Assembly (NCBI RefSeq): GCF_001644665.1
Contig: NZ_CP011393.1
Span: 620,001 to 684,000, forward strand
DNA from: Fervidobacterium pennivorans
GTDB taxonomy: Bacteria; Thermotogota; Thermotogae; Thermotogales; Fervidobacteriaceae
Length of the DNA: 64,000 nucleotides
Reading direction: 5' to 3'
The notes under the pieces were generated by a model. That model made no database searches and had not been told where the DNA came from. It saw only the letters and a list, made by a program, of their open reading frames with translations. This document shows, piece after piece, positions 9,501 through 18,618 of this stretch (position 1 is the first letter of the stretch; each line of letters starts with the position of its first letter). Both the position numbers and the translations under genes were made by a program.

Positions 9501-10330
9501 CAATCGACCAAAAGACAGGTTTGGATGAATTTCTAATGATACTTTCAAATATATTGATTAATCTTTTCGAGCCCAATCATGTTTTTGTATCAGTGAGGGA
9601 TAAAAAGACGAATCTAAGAGCATCTATAGGCATTGCGACATCTGATGAAAAGAAAAGCATTGTTACATTTGACCCTCTCGAGGTGCATATCAAGGATAAT
9701 ATAGACAAGGATAGCGATTATCTAATATTCTTCTCAAGCAACCGTTCAGTGTTGTCGGAAGAAGAGAAAAAGGATATATGGGATAAGATAACTTTGTTGG
9801 ATGAGTTATTTGCAAGTCAAGTAAGAGGCATAATATATAGAGAAAGGGCAACGAGGGATGTTTTGACAGGGCTATACAACAGATGGAGATTTTTGGAAAT
9901 TCTTCAAGAATACATGGAAGAACCCGCTGTTTCACGAAAGGAAAAAGAAGTAACTGTCTTTATAGCGGATATAGACAATTTCAAGAAAATTAATGATACT
10001 TACGGTCATTTGACTGGTGATATGGTGCTGAAAAATATTGCTACTATTTTGAAAGATGACATTGGAGAGAACGGGATTGTTGCAAGATACGGAGGTGAAG
10101 AATTCGTTGGTGCGATGAAAGTAGACAAAGCAAGGTGTGTTGAAATATGTGAAGGCGTTCGAAGGGCAATAGAAAAGACTTCCTATGATATTTTCGGGTT
10201 TCAAGTAACGATTAGTTTTGGAATTGCATCTTCTTTTGAGAAACAGAACATAACTGAGCTGATAGGACTTGCAGATAATAGATTGTACATTGCTAAAGAG
10301 ACCGGGAAAAACAGAGTCTGTTTTTCCTAA
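6575..10330 (+). CDS. Large TPR-containing GGDEF (diguanylate cyclase-like) protein, non-standard start
   Basis: This is a very large cytoplasmic-looking signalling protein (about 1250 residues). The N-terminal third has no recognised domain and no P-loop. Helical TPR-like repeats fill the middle, a GAF-like region follows, and the C-terminus is a GGDEF domain (DVLTGLYNRWRF, then FIADIDNFKKINDTYGH, then ARYGGEEF). GGEEF is a catalytically competent variant for making cyclic di-GMP. The inhibitory RxxD site five residues upstream is replaced by GENG, so product inhibition is not expected. The frame stays open upstream to 6557 without any ATG, GTG or TTG. A GGGGGG ribosome site at 6563-6568 is 6 nt before an ACG at 6575, which I take as the start. 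The first standard codon is TTG at 6743, which would drop 56 residues. Confidence 0.75.
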   Translation, partial: TRLNCNLALIRDLLCKEEITETDDGRDLKWTFDSGFVNNFHDFVVHLNSYTFSKRFLLPVRVERADKNISVFFRYSGEKHIVTSSGELVSLSYEERKRLIESILRIAKFVLLGNIPPFPAISLFDIYTYAGEFFFRPPLIFSSEFYKQLLDSSKMVKSSDGFNCVFVDEEYLKNGIYDKNSTMRILAEIIELFDENGEKASIVSKLKNSSITVVDLEKDMLSDDTLYRIISEITIAEKNYTVVQIDTEGYYRLFKDYIARIDYHFTEKNETIFYIGDDFTNVVRQLLLKKRNELTQEEFSGLVKCLYSVCKFDTTVGELINIFKRFGRITLIVKDVDEPHYLVRRFLEILKNSEIKTVVLTYKSKQPDKKFIIEIPGKKLSDKDIEAKLSRVAEDLLLIKTLGKEFDRQDLMIFSSVTGKDGESMLRKLIEEQLVRSDDGEYIVDHDLTSRIEDDAQLKLIHEMMAKEYSRHISPYNQYALKAAFHYLRAGRELSAAVTYLRFVKIGLEKYTFSPSFLSDTLYEAYEILKKNCKEESYAFHKLRLELENRAGISLNFKSIQLPEKRIFTYLKALELFVEEKYLDCVSYIDDILRSFELTKYKSLKLSFIKERAYLSYYDKLSDTGPDVEEIQKIKIWNEKWAELKAEWLWLIGNALVYTNRKKATVFLNQALEIANQYSLKHLLVSIYNSFGIAYHGYLLSIVYFKEAIKIVGEIGYTRRSLTQRLNLAHELLYFGKFKELFTEFSLLENSHKDYLSYSDLSFLYRLHGMVYSYLQRYEEGLRYFKKAFEIESEKKLPHHSLRGLILHEMLCGNRENAKELIQKHHDDPAIHARAFEYFTAMIMAKDDEEFFRAWNDYITSNYTLLREEILYLFVEQIYKVDKERLADELDKWDSFYTSEMTKLSLLYILLAKQKYYELIQNEIKRDLVKLRIARIVFDLEIEKDFEQPLKDILFVDFQRNAVENEIVDTLEILKSIDQKTGLDEFLMILSNILINLFEPNHVFVSVRDKKTNLRASIGIATSDEKKSIVTFDPLEVHIKDNIDKDSDYLIFFSSNRSVLSEEEKKDIWDKITLLDELFASQVRGIIYRERATRDVLTGLYNRWRFLEILQEYMEEPAVSRKEKEVTVFIADIDNFKKINDTYGHLTGDMVLKNIATILKDDIGENGIVARYGGEEFVGAMKVDKARCVEICEGVRRAIEKTSYDIFGFQVTISFGIASSFEKQNITELIGLADNRLYIAKETGKNRVCFS

Positions 10331-10380
10331 GAGCTTGTTGAAAGTTTTTAGTTTAAATTTAGCGGGAGGCGTGGTATAGG

Positions 10381-13300
10381 TTGGAAATACTCGAATACAT
10401 TGGTGATACCTACTGGAGCAGTGATTATATCGTTGAAATTCAGGGTTACAAAAAAGTAGCGAAATTCGTAGAAAAAAGCTTGATTAAAAGTAAGGCAGAT
10501 GCTATTCTGCGTTCAGGACTAGCTCGCAACGTTTACGGGCTTATAGTTCCTGAAATCTTTTATTTTGAAGAGGGCGAACGAGATATTCTTGTATATGATA
10601 TTCCTTCGTATGATTCTATTAGCAGGTACGGACGTGAACATGTTGAGAAACTCCTTCCACAGTTGCTTTCTATTATGAAGACAGTCTTACATATTCCTGG
10701 TCTCTTTGTTCCTTACATGGGGCTAGATGACTTAGTTATTGTTAACGATGAAATTAGGATATTTCTGCCGTTGATACAATCTTTTGAACATGTTGAAAGT
10801 ATGGCAAAAACTGGAAAAGTGTTTGCTGCTCCCGAATACTTCAGAAAAGAAATAACAGACAAATCAACAATCTATGTCTTTGGCAAAATAATCCACGATT
10901 TGACTAGCAATGAAGAGCTCAAAAGAATTGTTCAGCGTATGATAGTTGAGGAGCCAAGTCAGAGAGACTATGTGGAGGAGATTCCTTTTCAGAATGTGTT
11001 TGGTTCCAAGAAGATTCTGACTATAAGAAGAATTCACAGAGAAGAGGAGAACCAAATAGTAGAACTTGTTCTACGACCACTGCCAGGGCAAGGCTTTATA
11101 GGTGTTATAGGTCCACAACGGATAGGTAAAACTACCATGATTGAGAATTTGCAGAGTAACTTCAGGCAAAAAGGAATACCTTTTTTGCACGTTACCAGTG
11201 GATCTGATTTAATTGCACAAACATTGCAAGTTTGTTCAGACAAAGTATCAGAGAAGCTGGTTTCGAGTTTATCTTATTGTCTGGAAAACGTTTGCACTAC
11301 AGACACAGTGAGCATAGATGTGGTTCAAGCTTTGACGCATCTTGATAACGTGGTTATATTCGTTGATGACTATCAAGAAGCAGATGAACGACTGAAATCA
11401 TTCTTAAGAAGACTTGCAAGCTTTGACAGTACTGGGAGAATAAAAATTCTTGCTTTCTCTGTTGAGGACTCGGAAGACTTCCATCTTCGTGTTGAATTAA
11501 AAGCGTTTGACAAACATACAATAAAAAGGCTTTTAGACTCGTCTTTCTTAAAAATACAAAATCAAGACATCCTCGTTGATTGGCTCTATGCTGCCAGTGG
11601 AGGCTTACCAGGGCTTATAGTTGAATACCTTAGATACCTTTACGAACAAGATGTACTAAGAAAAGAGCACGAAGGATTTGTTTTCGATGCGGAAAGACTT
11701 GAAGAAGTTAGGGTTGAATCTATTTTTGTCGAGAGAGTAGAAAAATTCAAGAACTCAAACGCGAAATATCTTTCAGTTCTCGGGCAAAAGTTTAACCTGG
11801 TAGAAGTAGAAACCTTGGAAAAGTTATTGGGTGAAAATATAGATTTGACAAAGCTTCTAGAAGATGGGATACTTTACAGAGAATACAATATAATCCGCTT
11901 CACACTCAAACAGTATTGGGAAATACTGTACGAATCGATTGTTGAAGAGGAAAGGTTAGAACTCCATAAAAAATTGGCATCTTCTTTGGCTGACTATGAG
12001 AAGAGGGCTTGGCATTTGGAATCATCAGGAAATGAAGTGTCAGCTGCTGTTGCTTATCTAAAGTACGCAATGGAGCTTCTAAATTTTTACGCATCTCCAT
12101 CAGTTATATACGCTGTGCTACAAAAAGCGAGAAAAATTCTTAAAAATCGAGAGTCTTACGCTTATTATAAATTCCTACTCGAACTTGCTGAACGAACAGA
12201 AGACGAAAACTATATAAGAGACTTGGACATTCCGGATAAAAAGATATACGTCTATCTGAAATCGTTCAAATACTACTTAGTTTACGACTACAAGAACGCA
12301 GTAGAACTTCTCAAAAATTCGCACGTCGAGCTTGGACCGTTTGGTAATTTGAAGCGTGAGTTTTTACTATTACGGTCCGAAGTGGGACAAGCTCCTGGAA
12401 GAAAAGATTATTACGAAAGAGCAAAACGAATAATGGAACAACTTGACGAAAACAACCCGTTGCACGTGAGGCTTCTTATTGACATTTACATATTTATGTC
12501 GGTTATAGCTCGTTCGAACCCATCAAAGGCTTTAGAGTACTTAAGAAAGGCTGAAAAGCTAGCACTTGATTGCAATGTTGCACATAAACTCCCATCGATT
12601 TATAACAACATTGCTGTTGAGATTACAAACACCACTATTTCTATGCAGTACCTTGAACGAGCAGTAAAGGCTGCTGAAAACATTGGGTTGCCTGCTCGAA
12701 GCTATTTATCAAGGTTAAACATACTTTCCCACGCACTTTATGCAGGTAAGATAGGAGAATTCATATCTGGTATTGCTGAATTAGAACCAAAACTTGAAAT
12801 GTTAAACTTAAGAAATGAGATAATCTTTGCACAAACACTAGAGGCTTATTATCATAGTTATAATTTCGAAGTTGAAGAAGCTCTTCAACATATTGAGCGT
12901 ATAAAAGAACGTTACGGGGTGGATAGTTCATTCGACATTTTTGCTGTTCACTTTATAACAAGAAACCTTCCTAAAGCAATGGAGTACAAACAAAGTGTCT
13001 TGAGTAGCGAGGAGTATGATGAAAACACAAAGGAGATTGTCGAGGTCATTTCTGCAGTCGGAACAGAGGAGTTTGCAATAAAATGGAAAAAGTATAGAGA
13101 TGCTGGTTCTAGGTATTTCAGGGAAGAAATAGTAGCAGTTTTGGGAAACGAATTGGCAAGAACTGTTCCTGAATTATTCAAAGAGGAACTTGAGTATCTC
13201 GAAACGAACTACGTGCTTGATGGAGCTTTGTTATCCTTGGCAATGGTGTACGAAGGATTTGGTCATTACTATAAAGCCCTCGGTAATGAATACAAATCAA

Positions 13301-14331
13301 AGTCATACTATTCTAAGGCGATAACTATTTATAAAGACATAGGACTTGAAAATGCTGCTAGAATGTTATGTGAACTCTACGGAGTCGAATTAGAAAAAGA
13401 CGAAAAAGAAAAGCATTCAAAACAACTGAGCACGCTTTCATATGATTTGCTCTCCAGTTTAAAAGCAATTGACCCGAAAACAGAGCCGGAGAAACTTTTA
13501 AATTACTTTGCCGCGAAAGTTTTGTCGCTGATACCAGCTAGAAGCCTTTTGCTTAGGCTTTACGATAAGGTTCTAGATAAAACATTCGAAACGAGCTTGG
13601 GAACAGCAGACAGAGAAAAACCAGTTAGAGAGACTTTAAGTGTGGCTCCATTGGAGCTATACGTTAACGATAAAATTGACAAGAACGCAACGTATGAACT
13701 TTGGCTTTCAAACCAAAATGTTCGATTTCCTGAAGAATACAAGAATGAGCTTTTACCAATCTTACAATTACTTGAGTATAGTTTCGTAGCAGTTATGAAG
13801 GGAACACTAACATGGCTAAGAAGCTTAATAGACCCTCTCACAAAACTCTATACGAGGTATCATTTCAGCGAAGTGTTGCAACATTACTTTGAAAAAGCTC
13901 AATCTGAGCAAGGGGAATTAAGTGTTGTTATGTGCGATATCGACAATTTCAAGAGGATAAACGATACATATGGTCACCTTACAGGTGACGCAGTCTTAAA
14001 GGAAGTGGCAAGAATATTGAGAGACAACGTGCGTTCAACAGATGTTGTAGGACGTTTTGGTGGCGAGGAATTCGTTTTACTCTTCCCGTCAACGGGTGAG
14101 GAAGAAGCAAAGACTGTTGTTGAAAGATTGAGAAGATTAACTAGGGATTTGAACAAATTCCCATTTAACATTACCCTTAGTTATGGAATAGCGGTTTATC
14201 CTGCATGCAAGGTCAACGATTCCGAAGAGTTGATACAAAAAGCGGATATTGCACTATACCATGCTAAGAACACAGGGAAAGACAAAATTGTTGTTTATAC
14301 GGAGGGAATGAGCGGTGGATTACACGCATGA
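10381..14331 (+). CDS. Pseudokinase-STAND ATPase-TPR-GGDEF signalling protein
   Basis: A 1316-residue multidomain sensor. Residues 1-200 resemble a Ser/Thr kinase that lost its catalytic HRD and DFG motifs but kept a kinase-like AAPEYF element followed by STIYVFG. Near residue 245 there is a Walker A motif, GPQRIGKTT, and a Walker B-like VVIFVDDYQEAD, as in STAND signalling ATPases. TPR-like repeats follow, then a GAF-like region, then a GGDEF domain (DPLTKLYTRYHF, CDIDNFKRINDTYGH, GRFGGEEF). The I-site is present as RSTD. It starts at TTG with a GGGAGG ribosome site, 50 nt after the previous gene, and overlaps murB. It is clearly a paralogue of its upstream neighbour in architecture, with the added ATPase. 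Confidence 0.85.
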   Translation: MEILEYIGDTYWSSDYIVEIQGYKKVAKFVEKSLIKSKADAILRSGLARNVYGLIVPEIFYFEEGERDILVYDIPSYDSISRYGREHVEKLLPQLLSIMKTVLHIPGLFVPYMGLDDLVIVNDEIRIFLPLIQSFEHVESMAKTGKVFAAPEYFRKEITDKSTIYVFGKIIHDLTSNEELKRIVQRMIVEEPSQRDYVEEIPFQNVFGSKKILTIRRIHREEENQIVELVLRPLPGQGFIGVIGPQRIGKTTMIENLQSNFRQKGIPFLHVTSGSDLIAQTLQVCSDKVSEKLVSSLSYCLENVCTTDTVSIDVVQALTHLDNVVIFVDDYQEADERLKSFLRRLASFDSTGRIKILAFSVEDSEDFHLRVELKAFDKHTIKRLLDSSFLKIQNQDILVDWLYAASGGLPGLIVEYLRYLYEQDVLRKEHEGFVFDAERLEEVRVESIFVERVEKFKNSNAKYLSVLGQKFNLVEVETLEKLLGENIDLTKLLEDGILYREYNIIRFTLKQYWEILYESIVEEERLELHKKLASSLADYEKRAWHLESSGNEVSAAVAYLKYAMELLNFYASPSVIYAVLQKARKILKNRESYAYYKFLLELAERTEDENYIRDLDIPDKKIYVYLKSFKYYLVYDYKNAVELLKNSHVELGPFGNLKREFLLLRSEVGQAPGRKDYYERAKRIMEQLDENNPLHVRLLIDIYIFMSVIARSNPSKALEYLRKAEKLALDCNVAHKLPSIYNNIAVEITNTTISMQYLERAVKAAENIGLPARSYLSRLNILSHALYAGKIGEFISGIAELEPKLEMLNLRNEIIFAQTLEAYYHSYNFEVEEALQHIERIKERYGVDSSFDIFAVHFITRNLPKAMEYKQSVLSSEEYDENTKEIVEVISAVGTEEFAIKWKKYRDAGSRYFREEIVAVLGNELARTVPELFKEELEYLETNYVLDGALLSLAMVYEGFGHYYKALGNEYKSKSYYSKAITIYKDIGLENAARMLCELYGVELEKDEKEKHSKQLSTLSYDLLSSLKAIDPKTEPEKLLNYFAAKVLSLIPARSLLLRLYDKVLDKTFETSLGTADREKPVRETLSVAPLELYVNDKIDKNATYELWLSNQNVRFPEEYKNELLPILQLLEYSFVAVMKGTLTWLRSLIDPLTKLYTRYHFSEVLQHYFEKAQSEQGELSVVMCDIDNFKRINDTYGHLTGDAVLKEVARILRDNVRSTDVVGRFGGEEFVLLFPSTGEEEAKTVVERLRRLTRDLNKFPFNITLSYGIAVYPACKVNDSEELIQKADIALYHAKNTGKDKIVVYTEGMSGGLHA

Positions 14332-15253
14332 TGCACTTAGCGAACAAATCAGGGGCTTTAACAGGAGGTTGGTTGAAAAACTTTGGGATTTAGGATGTGA
14401 TCTGTTTTTTAACGAACAGCTTTCACATCATGTTAGTTTTAGGCTTGGTGGAAGTGTTCCACTCTTCATAATTCCAAGTTCAATGGAAGGGTTTTTAGAT
14501 ACGTTAAGGCTTCTCAAAGAATATGAGGTCCCTTTCAGAATAATTGGTAAGGGAACGAATATAATTCCAACAGATGACGAAAAGGATTTTGCAGTTATCT
14601 CGACGGAAAGAATAGACTCCATAGAAATTCACGACGAATTGATTAACGTATCAGCTGGAATGTCATTCAAGACCCTTTGTTTAATAGCACTTGAACATTC
14701 ACTTTCAGGTTTGGAAAGGGCTTTTGGTTTGCCAGGTAGTGTTGGTGGAGCTGTCTACATGAACGCAGGTTGTTATGGTTGGGAAATGGCTCAAAACGTT
14801 GTTAGTCTCAAAGTGTTTGATGGAAAAAATGTTATAACCATAAGTCCTTCTGAGGCACAATTTGGTTACAGAGATAGTATATTCAAACACGAAAAATCTC
14901 TGATAATAATCTCAGCAGTTTTAAAACTAGCAAAAGGTAACAAGGAAAGTATCCGTGAAATAATGATTGATACCATGCGAAAACGTTACGAGAAGCAACC
15001 GTTAGAATATCCTAGTGCTGGTAGCGTTTTTAAAAGACCGAGGCCTGATTTTTACGTTGGGACAGCTATAGAATCTCTTGGTTTGAAGGGTTATCAAATA
15101 GGTGGTGCACAAGTTTCCGAAAAACACGCCGGGTTTATAATTAATAGGGGAAATGCAAAAGCCTCAGATGTTTTGAAATTGATTAACTTTATCAAAGGCA
15201 AAGTTAAAGAATATTACGGCGTGGAACTAGAAACAGAGGTCGAAATCTGGTAA
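14315..15253 (+). CDS. murB: UDP-N-acetylenolpyruvoylglucosamine reductase
   Basis: MurB performs the NADPH-dependent reduction that gives UDP-N-acetylmuramic acid in peptidoglycan synthesis. The 312-residue protein shows the FAD-binding signatures IIGKGTNII and GLPGSVGGAVYMNAGCYG, and YRDSIFK. It also has the catalytic-serine loop SAGSVFKRP and GGAQVSEKHAGFIIN. The start is GTG, with a GGAGGG site located inside the end of the preceding GGDEF gene (17-nt overlap), so the two are co-transcribed. Cell-wall synthesis may thus share control with the signalling genes. Confidence 0.95.
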   Translation: MDYTHDALSEQIRGFNRRLVEKLWDLGCDLFFNEQLSHHVSFRLGGSVPLFIIPSSMEGFLDTLRLLKEYEVPFRIIGKGTNIIPTDDEKDFAVISTERIDSIEIHDELINVSAGMSFKTLCLIALEHSLSGLERAFGLPGSVGGAVYMNAGCYGWEMAQNVVSLKVFDGKNVITISPSEAQFGYRDSIFKHEKSLIIISAVLKLAKGNKESIREIMIDTMRKRYEKQPLEYPSAGSVFKRPRPDFYVGTAIESLGLKGYQIGGAQVSEKHAGFIINRGNAKASDVLKLINFIKGKVKEYYGVELETEVEIW

Positions 15254-15290
15254 ATTATATAAATCCTAAAAAACCTGGAGGTGGCTGAAA

Positions 15291-16634
15291 ATGGGACTGA
15301 ATGAACTAGTATGGAGAAAACGAACAAGGGAAGAGATTGAACATTTTTCCGATAGGTACAAGGAATTTATTGATTATGCTAAAACTGAGCGGTTAGCTAT
15401 CGAATATTTTGAAAAAATACTTTTGGAAAATGGATACATTCCTCTCGAAAAATACACAGGAAAGGAAAATAAAGTTTTCTACATAAATAGGGAAAAATCG
15501 CTGGTTGCAGTTAACGGAGAAATACTGAACGGTATTAATTTTGTTGCAGCACATGTCGATGCTCCAAGAATTGATTTGAGACCAAACCCATTGTATGAAG
15601 ATTCAGGGATAGCACTTGCGAAGACCCATTATTATGGTGGCGTTAAGAAATATCAATGGTTGAGTTTACCCCTGGCACTTGTAGGTGTTGTTGTAAAAGA
15701 AAACGGCGAAAAAATTAAAGTGTGCATAGGCTGTGAAGACAAAGACCCAGTTCTTGTTCTTCCCGATTTGCTCCCTCATCTGGATAAAGAAGACAAAAAG
15801 GTAAGTGAACAGTTCAAAGCAGAGAAAATGAACGTCATACTTGGTTCTATACCTTTAGAAGGTGAAGAAAAAGAACCGGTTAAGAAATACATCCTGAAGC
15901 TTTTGAAAGAGAAGTATAACATTGAAGAAGAAGACTTCATAAGCGCTGACTTAGAGCTTGTTCCCGCTTTGAAACCACGGGATGTGGGCATAGATAGCAG
16001 TTTTATTGGTGCATATGGTCACGATGATAGAATATGCGCTTTTGAGGGTGTTATGGCATTACTGAACGCACAACCAAAAAGTAAAGCTATAGGTGTTATT
16101 TTGTTTGACAGGGAAGAAATCGGTAGCGAAGGTGATGCAGGAGCTCAAGCAAGATTTTACAGAGCATTTTTGAGAAAGATGCTTTCTGTTAAGGGATTTA
16201 ATGATACCGAACAATTGCTAGATGAGATTATTGATAAGTCAACAGTTCTATCAGCTGATGTAACCGCCCTTTTTGACCCATCTTATCCGGATGTTCATGA
16301 TAAGCTCAATGTTGCTAAATCAGGTTACGGTGTTGCTATAGTAAAATACACTGGCAGAGGTGGAAAAGGTGGGGCAAGTGAAGCACATGCTGAACTGGTT
16401 GGCAAAGTAAGAGCTATACTCAATCGAAATGGTATCTCTTGGCAGGTTAGCCTCTTGGGTAAAGTTGACGTTGGTGGTGGCGGAACTGTTGCAAAGTTCC
16501 TTGCAAAAGAAGGATTTGATACAATTGATATAGGACCTGGGTTAATGAGCATGCACGCTCCCTTCGAACTAGTTTCAAAAGCGGACCTTTACGAAACTTA
16601 TCTCGCATTCAAAGTTCTTATGGAAGAGTTGTGA
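15291..16634 (+). CDS. M18-family metal-dependent aminopeptidase
   Basis: A 447-residue cytosolic aminopeptidase of the M18 (aspartyl aminopeptidase-like) family, which trims N-terminal residues from peptides with two metal ions. Metal-binding segments are AAHVDAPRID, YGHDDRICAF, FDREEIGSEG, SADVTALFDP and the late HAPFELVSKADLYE. The start has a textbook GGAGGTGG site. It sits 37 nt downstream of murB, and a MarR regulator follows by 17 nt, so it is probably part of the same transcript. Confidence 0.92.
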   Translation: MGLNELVWRKRTREEIEHFSDRYKEFIDYAKTERLAIEYFEKILLENGYIPLEKYTGKENKVFYINREKSLVAVNGEILNGINFVAAHVDAPRIDLRPNPLYEDSGIALAKTHYYGGVKKYQWLSLPLALVGVVVKENGEKIKVCIGCEDKDPVLVLPDLLPHLDKEDKKVSEQFKAEKMNVILGSIPLEGEEKEPVKKYILKLLKEKYNIEEEDFISADLELVPALKPRDVGIDSSFIGAYGHDDRICAFEGVMALLNAQPKSKAIGVILFDREEIGSEGDAGAQARFYRAFLRKMLSVKGFNDTEQLLDEIIDKSTVLSADVTALFDPSYPDVHDKLNVAKSGYGVAIVKYTGRGGKGGASEAHAELVGKVRAILNRNGISWQVSLLGKVDVGGGGTVAKFLAKEGFDTIDIGPGLMSMHAPFELVSKADLYETYLAFKVLMEEL

Positions 16635-16651
16635 AAAACTGAGGTGGTTCG

Positions 16652-17116
16652 ATGTTCGGAGAAATAACTTATTCAGAGAGCGATTTGAAAAACGGGTTGC
16701 CTGCACACTTAGAACAATTGCTAAGGACCATATGTTTTAGAATACGAGTACACGGTCGTGAGGCTCTGAAGAACTACAGCATTACTGCAGCACAATTTGA
16801 CTTACTCCAAAGGGTCTATTTCAACGGTCCCCAGACGATGACGAAATTGAGTCAATCTTTAGGTATTGCAAAAAGTACAACTAGCGGCCTTGTTATGAGG
16901 CTTGTGAGGGATGGATTTTTAAATCGAAGAAGAGATGAAACGGATAGAAGAGTTTTTAAGGTAGAAATAACACCTCTTGGCGAACGAGTGATAAAAGCTG
17001 TTATAGAGATGCGAGTCAAATACATTGAAGAGGTTATCACGCAAATATCTGAGGATAAGACAAAGCTAATTCATGAGGCTTTAGACGCTCTTTACGAGGT
17101 TATAAGTTCTAAATAA
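16652..17116 (+). CDS. MarR-family transcriptional regulator
   Basis: 154 residues with a winged helix-turn-helix of the MarR type: TMTKLSQSLGIAKSTTSGLVMRLV is the recognition region, and GFLNRRRDETDRRVFKV is the wing. MarR proteins bind DNA as dimers and release it on ligand binding. A GAGGTGG ribosome site precedes the start. The gene lies between the M18 peptidase and the envelope-protein group, so it may control either; its ligand cannot be inferred. Confidence 0.9.
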   Translation: MFGEITYSESDLKNGLPAHLEQLLRTICFRIRVHGREALKNYSITAAQFDLLQRVYFNGPQTMTKLSQSLGIAKSTTSGLVMRLVRDGFLNRRRDETDRRVFKVEITPLGERVIKAVIEMRVKYIEEVITQISEDKTKLIHEALDALYEVISSK

Positions 17117-17160
17117 TCTGAGATTCCGAAATTCTAAGTTCTAATAAGGGGCGAATCTCG

Positions 17161-18582
17161 TTGAGAGAAAATATGAAACTTGGAAGTTTGTTGAAGCTTG
17201 CTTTTCTACTAATAGCATTATTTTCAGACCTTGCTTTCTCGCTAACAGTTTACGCACCTAAAGGAAGTATGGTTTACTACAATGACAAATTTGTAGGGGT
17301 TGTGCAAAAAGACTCCATAAGTTTCAACGCAGAGTTTCCAGGAACTCTCAAGGTTGTAAAACCCGGTTTTGTGCCGTTTGAAAAAACTCTTACAGACGAT
17401 GCGACTGTAACCGTAGAACTCTCATTGCCATCATTCTTGAATCTAAAAGTAACTCCGAAAAATGCACGGGTTTTTGTCAATGGTCAATTGGTTGAGGTTG
17501 ATACTTTCAACGGTACCGCAAGACTTCAGATAAATTCTGGGGTTCACGAAATTAAAGCAGAAGCTCCGGGATATGCTACCAAAACTCTCAGAGTCGAAAT
17601 CAACCCGTATGAAGAAAAAGATTTGGAAATAACACTGAAAAGAACGGTAACATTGAAATTGGTTTCTGAAAAAAACATCGACAATGCTATCTTAGGCGGC
17701 ATGCTAATAAACTTACCTTCAACGATAGAGGTAGAGCCGGGTAAATACAAACTTTATTTACCAAATATCTTTTTGAAGAGCATTCAAGAAATTGAGGTAC
17801 CGTTTCTTGATGAATATGTGTACAAAGTCGACTCTACCCAGATGTTTAAATTGATAATTGATGGAAGCCCTGCTGGAGCTTATGCTTGGATATCAGGTCA
17901 AATTTGGAAACTTCCAACAACGATAGTACTACCGGAGAATAGTTATGATATTCGAATATTCTCCCAAAACTATGAAGATTATGAAACAAAGGTTGAGTTA
18001 AGGAAAGACACGAAGATTTTCTATAATCTGAAACCTAAATTGGAGGTAAGCCAAAGAACAGTTAACAACAACTATGTTATTGAGTATGATGGATATGTAA
18101 GGGACAGAGTGGTTGTCAAACCGTGGTTTACGACGATAAAAGATAATGCGGGAAATATAGTGTGGTATGGTTTCAGCGATGGAAGTCTTAAAAACCTGCC
18201 TAAGACCGTTCCTATCTTGATAAGTAAAGATATGATTTGCATGGTAGGAACTACGATATTCAAAGGACCCACGATTTTACAGGTGGCGTCAGGCACTAAT
18301 ATTCTCGTTTTCGACAATAGAAGAGCTAAGAGCGAAGAAAGGATACAAGTGGAAGGGCCCACAGTGATTGACACTGAGGACAGGGTTTTGGTGAATGTAT
18401 ATTCAAAAGATGTCTGTGAAGTTTACTGGGATGATGAATTTATAGGGAATACCCCGATATATTTCTTTGTCACATCAGCAGGTAAGCACAAGTTAACTTT
18501 TGTACGAAATGGTTTAAAGGTTAACGAACAAATTGTTGATGCAAAGCAAGGACAGCTCAACGAATTTCGCCAATCGTTTTGA
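17161..18582 (+). CDS. Exported PEGA-domain protein
   Basis: A 473-residue secreted or surface protein. It has an N-terminal signal (KLGSLLKLAFLLIALFSDLAFS) followed by repeated PEGA-type beta units: tracts such as KVVKPGFVPFEKTL, EIKAEAPGYATKTLRV and a late KDVCEVYWDDEFIGNTP/GKHKLTFVRNG. PEGA domains are common in surface-layer and wall-associated proteins. The TTG at 17161 has an AGGGGC site 7 nt upstream; ATG at 17173 is the alternative. It leads a run of envelope genes that reaches the LptA-like gene. Confidence 0.82.
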   Translation: MRENMKLGSLLKLAFLLIALFSDLAFSLTVYAPKGSMVYYNDKFVGVVQKDSISFNAEFPGTLKVVKPGFVPFEKTLTDDATVTVELSLPSFLNLKVTPKNARVFVNGQLVEVDTFNGTARLQINSGVHEIKAEAPGYATKTLRVEINPYEEKDLEITLKRTVTLKLVSEKNIDNAILGGMLINLPSTIEVEPGKYKLYLPNIFLKSIQEIEVPFLDEYVYKVDSTQMFKLIIDGSPAGAYAWISGQIWKLPTTIVLPENSYDIRIFSQNYEDYETKVELRKDTKIFYNLKPKLEVSQRTVNNNYVIEYDGYVRDRVVVKPWFTTIKDNAGNIVWYGFSDGSLKNLPKTVPILISKDMICMVGTTIFKGPTILQVASGTNILVFDNRRAKSEERIQVEGPTVIDTEDRVLVNVYSKDVCEVYWDDEFIGNTPIYFFVTSAGKHKLTFVRNGLKVNEQIVDAKQGQLNEFRQSF

Positions 18583-18618
18583 AATATCATTTCCAGACCA
18601 CAACGTGAGGTGAAGGGC

